Assembly: GCA_012719855.1 (NCBI GenBank)
Contig: JAAXZN010000024.1
Span: 1 to 64,000 of the forward strand
Origin: Serratia liquefaciens
GTDB taxonomy: Bacteria > Pseudomonadota > Gammaproteobacteria > Enterobacterales > Enterobacteriaceae
DNA: 64,000 nucleotides
Reading direction: 5' to 3'
This document shows, one piece after another, positions 38,123 through 47,200 of the stretch. Under the pieces are notes generated by a model. It saw nothing but the letters and a program-made list of their open reading frames with translations. It searched no databases and was not told where the DNA came from. Both the position numbers and the translations under genes were made by a program. Each line of letters opens with the position of its first letter. The first letter of the stretch is position 1.

Positions 38123-39208
38123 TTATGAGTGATTCCCTTGCAGAAGAAAATTGTTGCCTAGTATTCTTTTGTTGAGCCTCATTGCTGGGCTTTCTATAAA
38201 TTTAAAGCTAAAGTAAGCAAAGGTGCTTGATATAATAATGGATAGAAATATATTAATATAGGGTGATGCTATGAATAATGATGCTATTACTTGCTGGGTT
38301 GGGAATGCCCACAAATAAACCCCGTATGATATGTCATTTTTAATTTTTATTCTTCTGATAAATGAAAGTGAAGACATATACAGCAATAGCATTGATGAAC
38401 CAGCATAAAACAATGCCGTTTTGGAAGCGTCGTCATCTACAAAAAAGAAAAAGAGAGCGGAGAGCGCTGTTAAAGCTAATAATACGTTGGTAGTGATCTT
38501 GTCCTTCAGTATTGCCAAAAGACAGCCGGCAGCGAAAGTTGGGTAAAGTAAATAGATACTTGGATCGTCTGATTTTGCAACCAGGTGGCCTTTTAATGGC
38601 GTGAATGGTTCAATGAGTATGGCTATTGATATAAGCGCAATGAATGTCTTTTTGTATGAACCAAAAGCAAGACTAACTAAATAGATTAACAGTAAGTAAA
38701 TATAAGATTTTACCTCCATTGGAATGGTCCAAAGAGAACCGTTAACTGCGCTTAGCTTATTGTTGACAAATACTCCTGGAAGGTTGTACTGGACATCAAG
38801 TTTCAATGTTTTAGTGATGTAAACCCAAACTTCTTTAGATGAAAAATAATCGCCGAGGCTAAGGTTGCTTAACCACGGGCCTATTAGTAGTGCTGATATG
38901 ATAATGGTTGTTACGTAAGCAGGGTAAACTCTAAAGAAGCGGGATGTAACGTAATTTAATATTTTACCGTTAGATAACAGACTATTCGTAACGAGAAGCC
39001 CACTGATCAAGAAAAAAGCTTTTACTGCAACGCCGCCAAATGAAACGTATCCCAACAATGTCATTTTATATAGTATATCATTGCTTCCATCGGTTGGGGA
39101 TAATGCGAATGCATGGGCATAAATGACAAAGTACGCACAGAATACTCTGATTAAATCAAGATTGTTATTATCTCTTTTTATAAACTGATCAATGGTAATT
39201 GCTTTCAT
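38123..39208 (-). CDS. Acyltransferase 3-family membrane protein (O-antigen/polysaccharide acetylase type)
   Basis: A 361-residue integral membrane acyltransferase with about ten hydrophobic segments. The start NNNLDLIRVFCAYFVIYAHAF carries the conserved His of the family, and the next blocks are FFLISGLLVTNSLL and RFFRVYPAYVTT. Family members acetylate O-antigen or other surface sugars, and prophages often carry them as conversion genes. Codon use is AT-rich (many AAT, ATA, TTA codons), unlike all neighbours. With the integrase remnant this indicates horizontal acquisition. The acceptor sugar is unknown. Confidence 0.85.
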   Translation of the reverse strand: MKAITIDQFIKRDNNNLDLIRVFCAYFVIYAHAFALSPTDGSNDILYKMTLLGYVSFGGVAVKAFFLISGLLVTNSLLSNGKILNYVTSRFFRVYPAYVTTIIISALLIGPWLSNLSLGDYFSSKEVWVYITKTLKLDVQYNLPGVFVNNKLSAVNGSLWTIPMEVKSYIYLLLIYLVSLAFGSYKKTFIALISIAILIEPFTPLKGHLVAKSDDPSIYLLYPTFAAGCLLAILKDKITTNVLLALTALSALFFFFVDDDASKTALFYAGSSMLLLYMSSLSFIRRIKIKNDISYGVYLWAFPTQQVIASLFIASPYINIFLSIIISSTFAYFSFKFIESPAMRLNKRILGNNFLLQGNHS

Positions 39209-39225
39209 TAATGAACCACACTATT

Positions 39226-39309
39226 AAAATTTTATCATGAGCATTCTAACATCACCGAAGCGGGACAGTAAATTCGATTACACAGGCCTCGGAATGCTCA
39301 TCAAAATTT
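39226..39309. repeat. Long inverted repeat upstream of the acyltransferase gene
   Basis: AAAATTTTATCATGAGCATTC (39226-39246) faces GAATGCTCATCAAAATTT (39292-39309). The inner 10 bp are perfect and the outer A/T blocks match after a short gap; 45 bp separate the arms. It could be a regulatory stem, an operator pair or a remnant of mobile DNA. Confidence 0.5.
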
Positions 39310-39569
39310 GACCAGGCCAAGACACCGAACCACTATCGAAAATCTACTGCTTAGACGTGAATAGGGGCCGTATGGGGCTTAATGAAGAAATTGTCGTGCT
39401 TATAACTCACAAGATTGGCGCTTAGGGGGTTAAGTTGATCACTAATGGCGTGGATGTGAGTCGTACCAATATTACTGACCACTTGTATTGCCGGGTGGCA
39501 CGGCAGTTCAATACCGATACCGACCCGTTTTCATACGACAACCAGTGGTCTAGCGTACGTGCTCTTAAC
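39310..39569. other. Gene-free stretch between island and copper cassette
   Basis: Nothing functional is recognised. A plus-strand open frame of about 46 codons (39435 onward, LITNGVDVSRTNITDHL) has no ribosome-binding site and no family I know; it may be a fragment of a lost gene. Confidence 0.3.
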
Positions 39570-39767
39570 TCAGTCTTCCCGGGCCGGATAGCCAGCTTCG
39601 CGCAGTGCCGCGAGGAAATCACTTTCGTCCATAGCACTATCGACCTGAACCTGACGCGCGGCCGGGTCGGTTTCAATGTGGGCCTGCGTATCGATGCTCA
39701 GCAGCGTTTGGGTTACGGATTTTGCGCAGCCGCCGCAGGTCATGTTGGGGATGTAAAAACGGTGCAT
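39570..39767 (-). CDS. copZ: Copper chaperone CopZ-like (heavy-metal-associated domain)
   Basis: A 65-residue HMA-domain protein. The copper-binding motif MTCGGC is near the N-terminus (HRFYIPNMTCGGCAKSVTQTL), followed by the usual beta-alpha-beta-beta-alpha-beta spacing. AGGAG lies 5-9 bases before the ATG. It follows cueR by 59 bp on the same strand and should pass Cu(I) to CopA. Confidence 0.88.
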   Translation of the reverse strand: MHRFYIPNMTCGGCAKSVTQTLLSIDTQAHIETDPAARQVQVDSAMDESDFLAALREAGYPARED

Positions 39768-39826
39768 CTTAATCTCCTGATTATTTAGGGTGTCCGGTAA
39801 CGATGCGGTTTGACAGCGTGGCAAGG

Positions 39827-40327
39827 TCAAACGCTTTTCAGCAAAAATTTTTGTTTCGAACTCAGTGACGACATTGGCGTGTAAGCACCAAAACGGGGTG
39901 CCTCACGCGGTGTTTGCGGACCAGGGTTCGTCTCTATAGCTGGCTCGGCCAAATCCGCCAGGATCGGGCAGTCGGGTCGATCGTTGCCATGGCAGTGATC
40001 GGCAAGGTATTCGAGCGTTTGCGCCATCTCTTGCAGTTCGGCAATCTTGGCCTTCAGTTTGGCAACATGAGAAAGCGCCATCCCCTTGACGTCGGCACTG
40101 GCCCGGTCGCGATCGTGCCACAACACCAGCAGGGCTGAGGTCTGCTCGACAGAAAACCCCAGGTCGCGCGCACGACGAATAAAACGAAGGCTGTGCACGT
40201 CCTGTGAGCTGTAATGCCGATAACCGGCTTCAGAACGAAGGGCCTTTGGGATCAGGCCAATTTGTTCGTAGTAGCGGATCATCTTCGCCGAAACGCCAGA
40301 GGATTTGGCGGCTTGACCGATATTCAT
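39827..40327 (-). CDS. cueR: Copper-responsive MerR-family regulator CueR
   Basis: A 166-residue MerR-family activator. The helix-turn-helix NIGQAAKSSGVSAKMIRYYEQ is at the N-terminus, and the Cu(I)-binding loop has C112 and C120 (CHGNDRPDC), the same residue numbers as E. coli CueR. The protein is about 30 residues longer than E. coli CueR; the C-terminal tail is polar and lacks the CCHH end. Of two adjacent ATGs the second (40327) gives better spacing from GAAGGAG and matches CueR numbering. Confidence 0.9.
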   Translation of the reverse strand: MNIGQAAKSSGVSAKMIRYYEQIGLIPKALRSEAGYRHYSSQDVHSLRFIRRARDLGFSVEQTSALLVLWHDRDRASADVKGMALSHVAKLKAKIAELQEMAQTLEYLADHCHGNDRPDCPILADLAEPAIETNPGPQTPREAPRFGAYTPMSSLSSKQKFLLKSV

Positions 40328-40354
40328 CATTCACTCCTTCTCAGGTCTTGAGTA

Positions 40355-40375
40355 AATCCCCCTGAATGGGGGATT
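40355..40375 (-). promoter_or_regulatory. Dyad upstream of cueR-copZ
   Basis: AATCCCCC-TGAAT-GGGGGATT is a perfect 8-bp inverted repeat 27 bp before cueR. It has the size of a MerR-family operator but a different sequence from the CTTCCC dyad at copA, and no well-placed -35/-10 pair with 19-bp spacing is obvious around it. It could be an operator or a transcript hairpin. Confidence 0.5.
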
Positions 40376-40397
40376 ACCTAAAGGTCAATATGCTTCG

Positions 40398-40667
40398 TCA
40401 TGTCCCAGGCTCTGACGGTATTGGGCAGACTGAGTACCACAGCCAATCCAGGTGGTAAGTGCTGTAGAATGTTTTCGCCCCCACCTGGGTTGTTGGCGCG
40501 ATGCATATACCGGTGCGTGCTTTGGCCTCCTCGCTAATCTCGGGGTTGGAGAGATCTCGTTCTTCGAAAGCAATCCCTTCATGTTCGAGCCAGGACTTCA
40601 GCGCCTGGCAGTCTGAACACGTCGGCGTCGTGTAAATGACGACCTGGGGATGAAATTCATCGGCCAT
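40398..40667 (-). CDS. Glutaredoxin-like protein with an altered C-terminus
   Basis: An 89-residue thioredoxin-fold protein: VVIYTTPTCSDCQALKSWL holds the CSDC redox pair, and IAPTTQVG gives the cis-Pro loop. After GAKTFYSTY the sequence becomes HLDWLWYSVCPIPSEPGT, which does not look like the usual helical end of this family, suggesting a frameshift or recent replacement of the tail. GAGGAGG lies well placed for ATG 40667. The gene lies directly after copA (ends overlap a few bases with the ribosome-binding site), so it is probably cotranscribed and involved in copper or thiol redox. Confidence 0.65.
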   Translation of the reverse strand: MADEFHPQVVIYTTPTCSDCQALKSWLEHEGIAFEERDLSNPEISEEAKARTGICIAPTTQVGAKTFYSTYHLDWLWYSVCPIPSEPGT

Positions 40668-40677
40668 CGCGGCCTCC

Positions 40678-43230
40678 TCAAACCTGTTTTGCATCCCACT
40701 GATGTTCCAGCTTGGCCGGACGGGATTCTCCCCCGATGGGTGCCTGGAAACGTTTGAGACGGAGTGCGTTACCGAGCACGAAGACGCTGGAGAGTGCCAT
40801 CGCCGCAGCGGCGAAGATCGGTGAAAGCAAGGTGCCGTTTATCGGGTAAAGCATGCCTGCCGCAACCGGGATCAGCACCGCGTTGTAGGCAAAGGCCCAG
40901 AACAGGTTTTGCTTGATGTTGCGGATCGTTGCCTGGCTGAGCGCGATGGCATTTGCCACGCCACGCAGGTCCCCGGACATCAGCACCACGTCAGCCGCCT
41001 CGATCGCCACATCGGTGCCCGTGCCTATTGCCAGTCCAACATCGGCTTCGGCCAGTGCCGGGGCGTCGTTGATACCGTCCCCCACGAAAGCGACCCCCGC
41101 ACCCTGGCTACGGAACTGCTTCAGCGCCGCTACTTTACCGTCGGGCAATACCTCAGCCGCGACTTCATCGATGCCGAGCTGCCGGGCGATTGCCGACGCC
41201 GTTGCTGCGTTATCGCCGGTGATCATCGCGACTTTAAGCCCTAACTCATGCAGGGCCTTGATTGCCTCAGGCGTGCTGTCCTTAATCGGGTCGGCAACGG
41301 CGATCACCGCGGCCAAACGGCCGTCTATCGCGGCATAAAGCGGGCTCTTGCCTTGCTCACCGAGACGCTGCGCGGTTGGCAGGAAACTGGTCACGTCTAG
41401 GCCGAGCTGCGTCATAAAGCGGTCGGCCCCGACGGAGACGGTTCGGCCGCTGACCTTGGCCGAGACGCCGAAACCAGGCGTGGCATCGAAGGCTTCAATC
41501 GCGGCGATCTTGATGTCGCGTTGTTTTGCAGCGGCGACGATGGCTTCGGCGATGGGGTGCTCGGAGCGAGTTTCCACGGCGGCAACCAACGCCAGAACCT
41601 CGTCGTAGTCGAAGCCCTCGGCCGGCACCAAATCGGTCAGTTCTGGGCGTCCTTTGGTCAGCGTACCGGTTTTGTCCAGCGCGATAACGCTGACATCACG
41701 CAGCGCCTGCAAGGCTTCCCCTTTACGGAACAGCACCCCAAGCTCGGCGGCGCGACCGGTGCCGACCATTATCGAGGTCGGTGTCGCCAGCCCCATGGCG
41801 CACGGGCAGGCGATAATAAGCACGGCGACCGCATTCACCAGCGCGAAGGTCAGCGCCGGCGTTGGCCCGAACAGCAGCCAGATCAGGAAGGTCAGCGCCG
41901 CCGCCGCCATCACCGCCGGGACGAACCACAAAGTCACTTTATCGACCAGTGCCTGGATCGGCAGTTTCGACCCCTGGGCTTCCTCGACCAAGCGGATAAT
42001 CTGCGCGAGTACCGTATTGGCCCCGACTTTGGTGACGCGGAAGCTGAATGCTCCGGTTTTGTTGATGGTACCGCCGACCACTTCGGCACCTATGCCTTTG
42101 GACACTGGCACCGGTTCGCCGGTGATCATACTTTCATCCACATAAGAGGCCCCCTCGACGACCTGGCCGTCCACCGGGATCTTCTCTCCAGGGCGAACGA
42201 ACACGACGTCACCGGTGGTCACCTGATCGAGCGGGATTTCCAGGGTTTCGCCGTTACGCTCGACGCGCGCCGTTTTGGCCTGCAGCCCAACCAACCGTTT
42301 TATCGCCTGAGAGGTTCGCCCCTTGGCGCGAGCCTCCAGCGTGCGCCCCAGCAGGATCAAGGTAACGATCACTGCGGCCGCTTCGAAATAGATGTTGGCG
42401 GTGCCTTGTGGCAGCACTTCGGGAATGAAAGTGGCTACCACTGAATAGCCATAAGCCGCCGCCGTACCGACCGAAACCAGCGAGTTCATGTCAGGGGCAC
42501 CGCGCAGCAAAGCCGGAACGCCCTTGCGGAAGAAGCGCAGACCCGGCCCAAACAGCACCAGCGTGGTGAGCGCGAACTGCAGATAACCATTTCGCTGTTC
42601 ACCCAGAACCCCCAATACCCAATGGTGCATTGCAGGGATCAGGTGCGAACCCATCTCAAGGACGAAGACTGGCAAGGGGAGCAGGGCGGCAATCAGTAAA
42701 GAGCGACGCAGCCCACGTGCTTCGCTTTCGCGTCGTTCATTGTCCCGATCGTCCGCACTGGCCGTTGCTGCGGACAAACGGCGGGCCTTATAACCGGCTT
42801 GTTCGACGGCGGCTTCAAGCATGGCCGTGGTGACGATCCCGGTGCTATGACGCACCCGGGCACGTTCGGTCGCCAGGTTGACATTCGCCTCGATCACGCC
42901 CGGAATTTGCCTGAGCGCTTTCTCAACCCGACCGACACAGGATGCGCAAGTCATCTCTTCGATGCCGAGTTCGGTGGTCTCTTCACGAACGGCATAACCG
43001 GCGCTTTCGATGGCGCGAACGGCCGCCTGTGGATCGGCCTGGCTGCTCAAGGTGATATCGGCGCGTTCGGTGGCCAGATTGACCGCGGCCGTCTGGACGC
43101 CGGGAACCGCTTTAAGCGCACGTTCGACGCGCCCAACGCAGGAAGCACAGGTCATGCCTTCGACCGGCAGGCTAAGATGTGTGGCAGACGAAGTTGAATT
43201 GGAACCTTGTTGCACAGAGACGGAAGTCAT
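40678..43230 (-). CDS. copA: Cu(I)-exporting P1B-type ATPase CopA
   Basis: An 850-residue copper efflux ATPase of the inner membrane. Two N-terminal metal-binding domains carry MTCASC at C28-C31 and C95-C98. The transmembrane copper site CPC is at 475-477, the phosphorylation motif DKTGT at 519-523, and TGE and GDGIND motifs are also present. The operator-promoter upstream is of CueR type, and cueR and copZ lie downstream, so the cassette is self-contained. Confidence 0.95.
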   Translation of the reverse strand: MTSVSVQQGSNSTSSATHLSLPVEGMTCASCVGRVERALKAVPGVQTAAVNLATERADITLSSQADPQAAVRAIESAGYAVREETTELGIEEMTCASCVGRVEKALRQIPGVIEANVNLATERARVRHSTGIVTTAMLEAAVEQAGYKARRLSAATASADDRDNERRESEARGLRRSLLIAALLPLPVFVLEMGSHLIPAMHHWVLGVLGEQRNGYLQFALTTLVLFGPGLRFFRKGVPALLRGAPDMNSLVSVGTAAAYGYSVVATFIPEVLPQGTANIYFEAAAVIVTLILLGRTLEARAKGRTSQAIKRLVGLQAKTARVERNGETLEIPLDQVTTGDVVFVRPGEKIPVDGQVVEGASYVDESMITGEPVPVSKGIGAEVVGGTINKTGAFSFRVTKVGANTVLAQIIRLVEEAQGSKLPIQALVDKVTLWFVPAVMAAAALTFLIWLLFGPTPALTFALVNAVAVLIIACPCAMGLATPTSIMVGTGRAAELGVLFRKGEALQALRDVSVIALDKTGTLTKGRPELTDLVPAEGFDYDEVLALVAAVETRSEHPIAEAIVAAAKQRDIKIAAIEAFDATPGFGVSAKVSGRTVSVGADRFMTQLGLDVTSFLPTAQRLGEQGKSPLYAAIDGRLAAVIAVADPIKDSTPEAIKALHELGLKVAMITGDNAATASAIARQLGIDEVAAEVLPDGKVAALKQFRSQGAGVAFVGDGINDAPALAEADVGLAIGTGTDVAIEAADVVLMSGDLRGVANAIALSQATIRNIKQNLFWAFAYNAVLIPVAAGMLYPINGTLLSPIFAAAAMALSSVFVLGNALRLKRFQAPIGGESRPAKLEHQWDAKQV

Positions 43231-43263
43231 TGAACTACCCCTTTACTGTTTCGGATATCGAAA

Positions 43264-43294
43264 AGCTTAAAGCTTCCCTCTGTGGGAAGGTCAA
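43264..43294 (-). promoter_or_regulatory. CueR-type promoter of copA
   Basis: On the minus strand -35 TTGACC (43294-43289) and -10 TAAGCT (43269-43264) are 19 bp apart, the long spacer needed for MerR-type activation. The dyad CTTCCC-TCTGT-GGGAAG (43273-43289) fills the spacer, as in E. coli copA. Confidence 0.88.
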
Positions 43295-43388
43295 GGTCTG
43301 TGAGGGATTTGTTTTACGAGGCTCGGGTTCGGCATTTTTTCTGGTATGGCGCGAAGAAAACAATGCAGCGACAAAAAGAAGGGAAAGC

Positions 43389-43411
43389 GGGGCGCGAACC
43401 GGTCGCGCCCC
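43389..43411 (-). terminator. Terminator of nifJ
   Basis: GGGGCGCG-AACCGGT-CGCGCCCC forms an 8-bp stem 8 bp past the nifJ stop; a pyrimidine-rich tail follows on the minus strand. Confidence 0.65.
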
Positions 43412-43418
43412 GTGGGGG

Positions 43419-46400
43419 TTACTCGGCGGAGGAGGTTTCCCCCTTGCCAGCCAGCAGGCTGAGGAAGTCGTACTTCTCCTTCAGCTCTTTCTCTGCGGCC
43501 TGATACAGCGCGCTGGCGACTTCCGGCTGCTGTGAGTTCAGGCGGCGGAAGCGCTGTTCTTTCAGCAACGTATCCGTCAGATTGCTGTTTGGCGGCCGGG
43601 AATCCAGCGCCAGCGCCGGTTTGCCCTCATCGGCACGGCGTGGATCGAAGCGGTACAGCGGCCAGAATCCGGTCGCGGTCAACTGTTTCATCTGGTCGTG
43701 GCTGAGTGCCAGATCGTAACCGTGTTCTTCACAGGGGCTATAGGCAATGATCAGTGACGGCCCCGGATAGGCTTCGGCTTCCTGAATGGCTTTCACCGTC
43801 TGATTAAGCTGCGCACCCAGCGAGATTTGCGCCACGTAAACATGGCCGTACATCATCATGCTGACGCCCAGATCCTTACGTGCCTTGCGCTTGCCGTGTT
43901 CGCCGAACTTGGTCACCGCACCCAGCGGAGTGGCCTTCGACTGCTGGCCACCGGTGTTGGAGTAACACTGAGTATCCAACACCAGCAAGTTGACGTTTTC
44001 GGTCAGACTGAGGACGTGATCCAACCCGCCGAACCCGATATCGTAAGCCCAACCGTCGCCGCCAATCAGCCAGATGGATTTATCCACCAGATAATCGGCG
44101 TCGGTCGCCAGTTGGCGTGCGTCGTGACCTTCAATCTGCGCCAGCAGGTCGCGCAGTTCCTTAATCTGCTGGCGACGCGGCTCCGGTGCGATGTCAGTCA
44201 TCTGCAGAGCGTTGACCAACTGGGCCGGTAGCTGCGGCGCCAGGGTGTTCAGCAAACGCACTACGCGGCTGCGGTGCTGATCGACCGTCAAGCGGAAGCC
44301 CAGACCGAACTCCGCATTGTCCTCGAACAGCGAGTTGGCCCAGGCTGGACCGCGGCCTTCGGCATTGGTGGTATACGGCGTAGTCGGCAGATTGCCGCCG
44401 TAAATGGAAGAACAGCCGGTGGCGTTGGCAATCAGCAACCGATCGCCATAAAGCTGGGTCAGCAGCTTGATGTACGGCGTTTCGCCACAGCCGGAACAGG
44501 CGCCGGAGTATTCGAACAGCGGCGAAATCAACTGCGAGGTACGGATGTCGATCCGTTCGATCTGCGAGGGATCAATTTCCGGCAACTGCAGGAAGAAGTC
44601 GTAATGTGCTTTTTCTTCGGTCAGGTGCTCAAGGCGCGATGCCATGTTAATCGCCTTGATGTCTGGGTTCTGGCGATCTTTTGCCGGGCAGACTTCAACG
44701 CATAAATTACAGCCGGTACAGTCTTCCGGCGCGACTTGCAGCACGTATTTCTGACCGCGCATGTCGCGCGCTTTCACATCCAGCGATTGCAGCGAGGCAG
44801 GGGCGTGTTCCATGGCCTGCGGCTGAACCACTTTGGCGCGGATGGCGGAGTGCGGGCAGGCGGCAACGCAATGGTTGCACTGGGTGCACAGATCCGGCTG
44901 CCAAATGGGGATATCCTCGGCGATATTGCGTTTTTCCCACTGGGTGGTGCCTACCGGCCAGGTACCGTCCGGCGGGAAGGCTGACACCGGCAACGCATCC
45001 CCCAGTCCTGCCAGCATCGCGGCGGTGACGGTTTTGACAAAGTCAGGCGCCGCATCCGAGACAATCGGCGGTCGCATTGGGCTGCTTTCGTTAACCGGCT
45101 GCAGGGGGATTTCAATCAGCGCGTCAAGCGTGGCGGCCAGCGCCTGCCAGTTGCGCTCAACAATATCCTGGCCTTTGTTGCTGTAGCTGCGTTCGATAGC
45201 ATCCCGCAATTGCTGGAGTGCCACGTCGCCCGGCAGAATTTGGGTCAGATGGAAAAACGCCATCTGCATCACGGTGTTGATACGCGCACCGAGTCGACAT
45301 TCACGCGCCAGTTTCGCCGCGTTGATGATATAAAAACGCGCCTGACGTTGCTGCAATACGGCTTGCACTTCCTGCGGCAGCCGCGACCAGGCCTCTTCGG
45401 CACCATAGGGGGTATTGAGCAGGAAAATGCCGCCGGGTTTCAGGCGCTCCGCCATCTGGTAAGTATCGATAAACTGCAGCTGGTGGCAGCCGACAAAGTC
45501 GGCGCGACTGACCAGATAGGCCGAGTTGATGGGCTGTTCGCTGACGCGCAGGTGGGATACCGTCAGGCCTCCGGCCTTTTTCGAGTCATAAACGAAATAG
45601 CCCTGGGCATACATTGCCGTACTGTTGCCGATGATTTTGATGTTGTTCTTGGTGGCGGAAACGGAGCCGTCACTGCCAAGACCGTAGAACAATGCCTCCA
45701 GCGACGCGCGCTGCGGCAGGGTTTCTTCACTGAGCGGCAGGGAAAGACCGGTCACATCGTCGAAAATACCGACGGTAAAGCGCGGACGCGGGCGATCCAG
45801 AGCCAGTTCGTTAAACACGGCCAACGCGCAGTCAGGGCCAAACTCTTTCGAGGAGAGCCCATAACGGCCGCCGATCACCATCGGCATATGGGCGCGTTCA
45901 CCCCGGCTGAACGCTTCAGCCAATGCGGTCATCACGTCCAGATACAGGGGCTCCGCCAGTGCTCCGGGCTCTTTGGTGCGATCCAGTACGGCGATTTTCT
46001 TCGCGCTTTCGGGCAACACGCTGAGCAGGTGTTGCGCAGAAAACGGCCGAAACAGCCGCACTTTCAGCACGCCGACTTTTTCACCACGGGTCAGCAGGGC
46101 GTCGATTGCTTCTTCGCAGGTGCCGATGGCGGACCCCATCAGGATCACCACGCGTTCGGCCTGCGGATGGCCGTAATATTCGAAAGGCTGATACGCGCGG
46201 CCGGTGATCTCGGCAAATTTGTCCATCGCGTCGATCACATGCCGGCAGGTCGCGTTGTACCAGGGATTGGTGGCTTCGCGCGATTGGAAATAGGTGTCCG
46301 GGTTGGCTGAGGTACCCCGCACCACGGGATGATCCGGCGACAATGCGCGGCTGCGGTGCGCATCAATCGCGTCCTGAGGCAGCATCTGGCGCAGGGTATC

Positions 46401-46952
46401 GTCGCTCAGCGGCACGATTTTGTTGATTTCATGCGACGTGCGGAAACCATCAAAAAAGTGAATAAACGGCAGGCGACTGTTGAGACTGGCCGTTTGGGAA
46501 ATCAGCGCAAAATCCTGCGCCTCCTGCACGTTACTGGCGCACAGCATGGCGCATCCTGTTTGGCGTACGGCCATCACGTCGGAATGGTCGCCAAAAATCG
46601 ATAGCGCATGGGTGGCGATGGTGCGCGCAGCGACATGCAGCACAAACGGCGTCAGTTCACCGGCCAGTTTGTACAACGTCGGGATCATCAGCAGCAGGCC
46701 CTGCGATGAGGTAAACGAGGTCGACAGCGCACCGGTTTGCAATGCGCCGTGTACCGTGGCGATCGCACCGCCTTCCGACTGCATTTCCACCACTCGCGGC
46801 ACGTCGCCCCAGATATTCTGACGGCCGTCGCCGGACCAGGCATCCGCCTGTTCGGCCATGGTCGAACTGGGGGTGATTGGGTAGATGGCAATCACTTCGC
46901 TGGCGCGATAGGCGACGGAAGCGACTGCATTATTACCATCTGTAGTAATCAT
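43419..46952 (-). CDS. nifJ: Pyruvate:ferredoxin (flavodoxin) oxidoreductase
   Basis: A 1177-residue enzyme that oxidises pyruvate to acetyl-CoA and passes electrons to ferredoxin or flavodoxin. The order is TPP-binding domain I (VIAIYPITPSSTMAEQADAW), the gamma domain, a two-cluster ferredoxin domain with CTQCNHCVAACP and CTGCNLCVEVCP, CSGCGETPYIKLLTQ with the proximal cluster Cys, and the TPP site GGDGWAYDIGFGG. This is the E. coli YdbK type. The start is ATG 46952; a TTG one codon earlier is less likely. Its place before hslJ-ldhA is conserved. Confidence 0.95.
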   Translation of the reverse strand: MITTDGNNAVASVAYRASEVIAIYPITPSSTMAEQADAWSGDGRQNIWGDVPRVVEMQSEGGAIATVHGALQTGALSTSFTSSQGLLLMIPTLYKLAGELTPFVLHVAARTIATHALSIFGDHSDVMAVRQTGCAMLCASNVQEAQDFALISQTASLNSRLPFIHFFDGFRTSHEINKIVPLSDDTLRQMLPQDAIDAHRSRALSPDHPVVRGTSANPDTYFQSREATNPWYNATCRHVIDAMDKFAEITGRAYQPFEYYGHPQAERVVILMGSAIGTCEEAIDALLTRGEKVGVLKVRLFRPFSAQHLLSVLPESAKKIAVLDRTKEPGALAEPLYLDVMTALAEAFSRGERAHMPMVIGGRYGLSSKEFGPDCALAVFNELALDRPRPRFTVGIFDDVTGLSLPLSEETLPQRASLEALFYGLGSDGSVSATKNNIKIIGNSTAMYAQGYFVYDSKKAGGLTVSHLRVSEQPINSAYLVSRADFVGCHQLQFIDTYQMAERLKPGGIFLLNTPYGAEEAWSRLPQEVQAVLQQRQARFYIINAAKLARECRLGARINTVMQMAFFHLTQILPGDVALQQLRDAIERSYSNKGQDIVERNWQALAATLDALIEIPLQPVNESSPMRPPIVSDAAPDFVKTVTAAMLAGLGDALPVSAFPPDGTWPVGTTQWEKRNIAEDIPIWQPDLCTQCNHCVAACPHSAIRAKVVQPQAMEHAPASLQSLDVKARDMRGQKYVLQVAPEDCTGCNLCVEVCPAKDRQNPDIKAINMASRLEHLTEEKAHYDFFLQLPEIDPSQIERIDIRTSQLISPLFEYSGACSGCGETPYIKLLTQLYGDRLLIANATGCSSIYGGNLPTTPYTTNAEGRGPAWANSLFEDNAEFGLGFRLTVDQHRSRVVRLLNTLAPQLPAQLVNALQMTDIAPEPRRQQIKELRDLLAQIEGHDARQLATDADYLVDKSIWLIGGDGWAYDIGFGGLDHVLSLTENVNLLVLDTQCYSNTGGQQSKATPLGAVTKFGEHGKRKARKDLGVSMMMYGHVYVAQISLGAQLNQTVKAIQEAEAYPGPSLIIAYSPCEEHGYDLALSHDQMKQLTATGFWPLYRFDPRRADEGKPALALDSRPPNSNLTDTLLKEQRFRRLNSQQPEVASALYQAAEKELKEKYDFLSLLAGKGETSSAE

Positions 46953-47120
46953 CAACTTTACCTTTCATTGCTCAAAAAGCTGCGAAAGTCGCCTCTCGCA
47001 GTAATTAACAAAGTCTAGCAGAGGGATATATTGGCCCTTTATCGCGTTTGTGTGGCGGATGATAAATCGACAAAAAACGCGGCGAGGGGATATTTCACGA
47101 CTTTTAATGGCCTTGAAGAA

Positions 47121-47149
47121 AAATTGTCATCGTTGTTTAACGACAATTT
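47121..47149. promoter_or_regulatory. Inverted repeat between nifJ and emrE
   Basis: AAATTGTC (47121-47128) and GACAATTT (47142-47149) form a perfect dyad, with an inner TCGTT/AACGA pair able to extend the stem. It lies about 50 bp before emrE and could be an operator or a leader hairpin. Confidence 0.4.
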
Positions 47150-47200
47150 ATTTCCGGCGCGTCATACTGGTGAACAGGTGAACTTACAGAAGAAAAAACG

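Noticed and set aside
39435..39569. Plus-strand frame reading LITNGVDVSRTNITDHL before copZ
   Set aside because: No start signal, runs into antisense of copZ; at most a gene fragment that I cannot identify.
46956..47200. MicC sRNA expected near nifJ by analogy with E. coli
   Set aside because: The gap upstream of nifJ contains no sequence like the MicC seed or its terminator.
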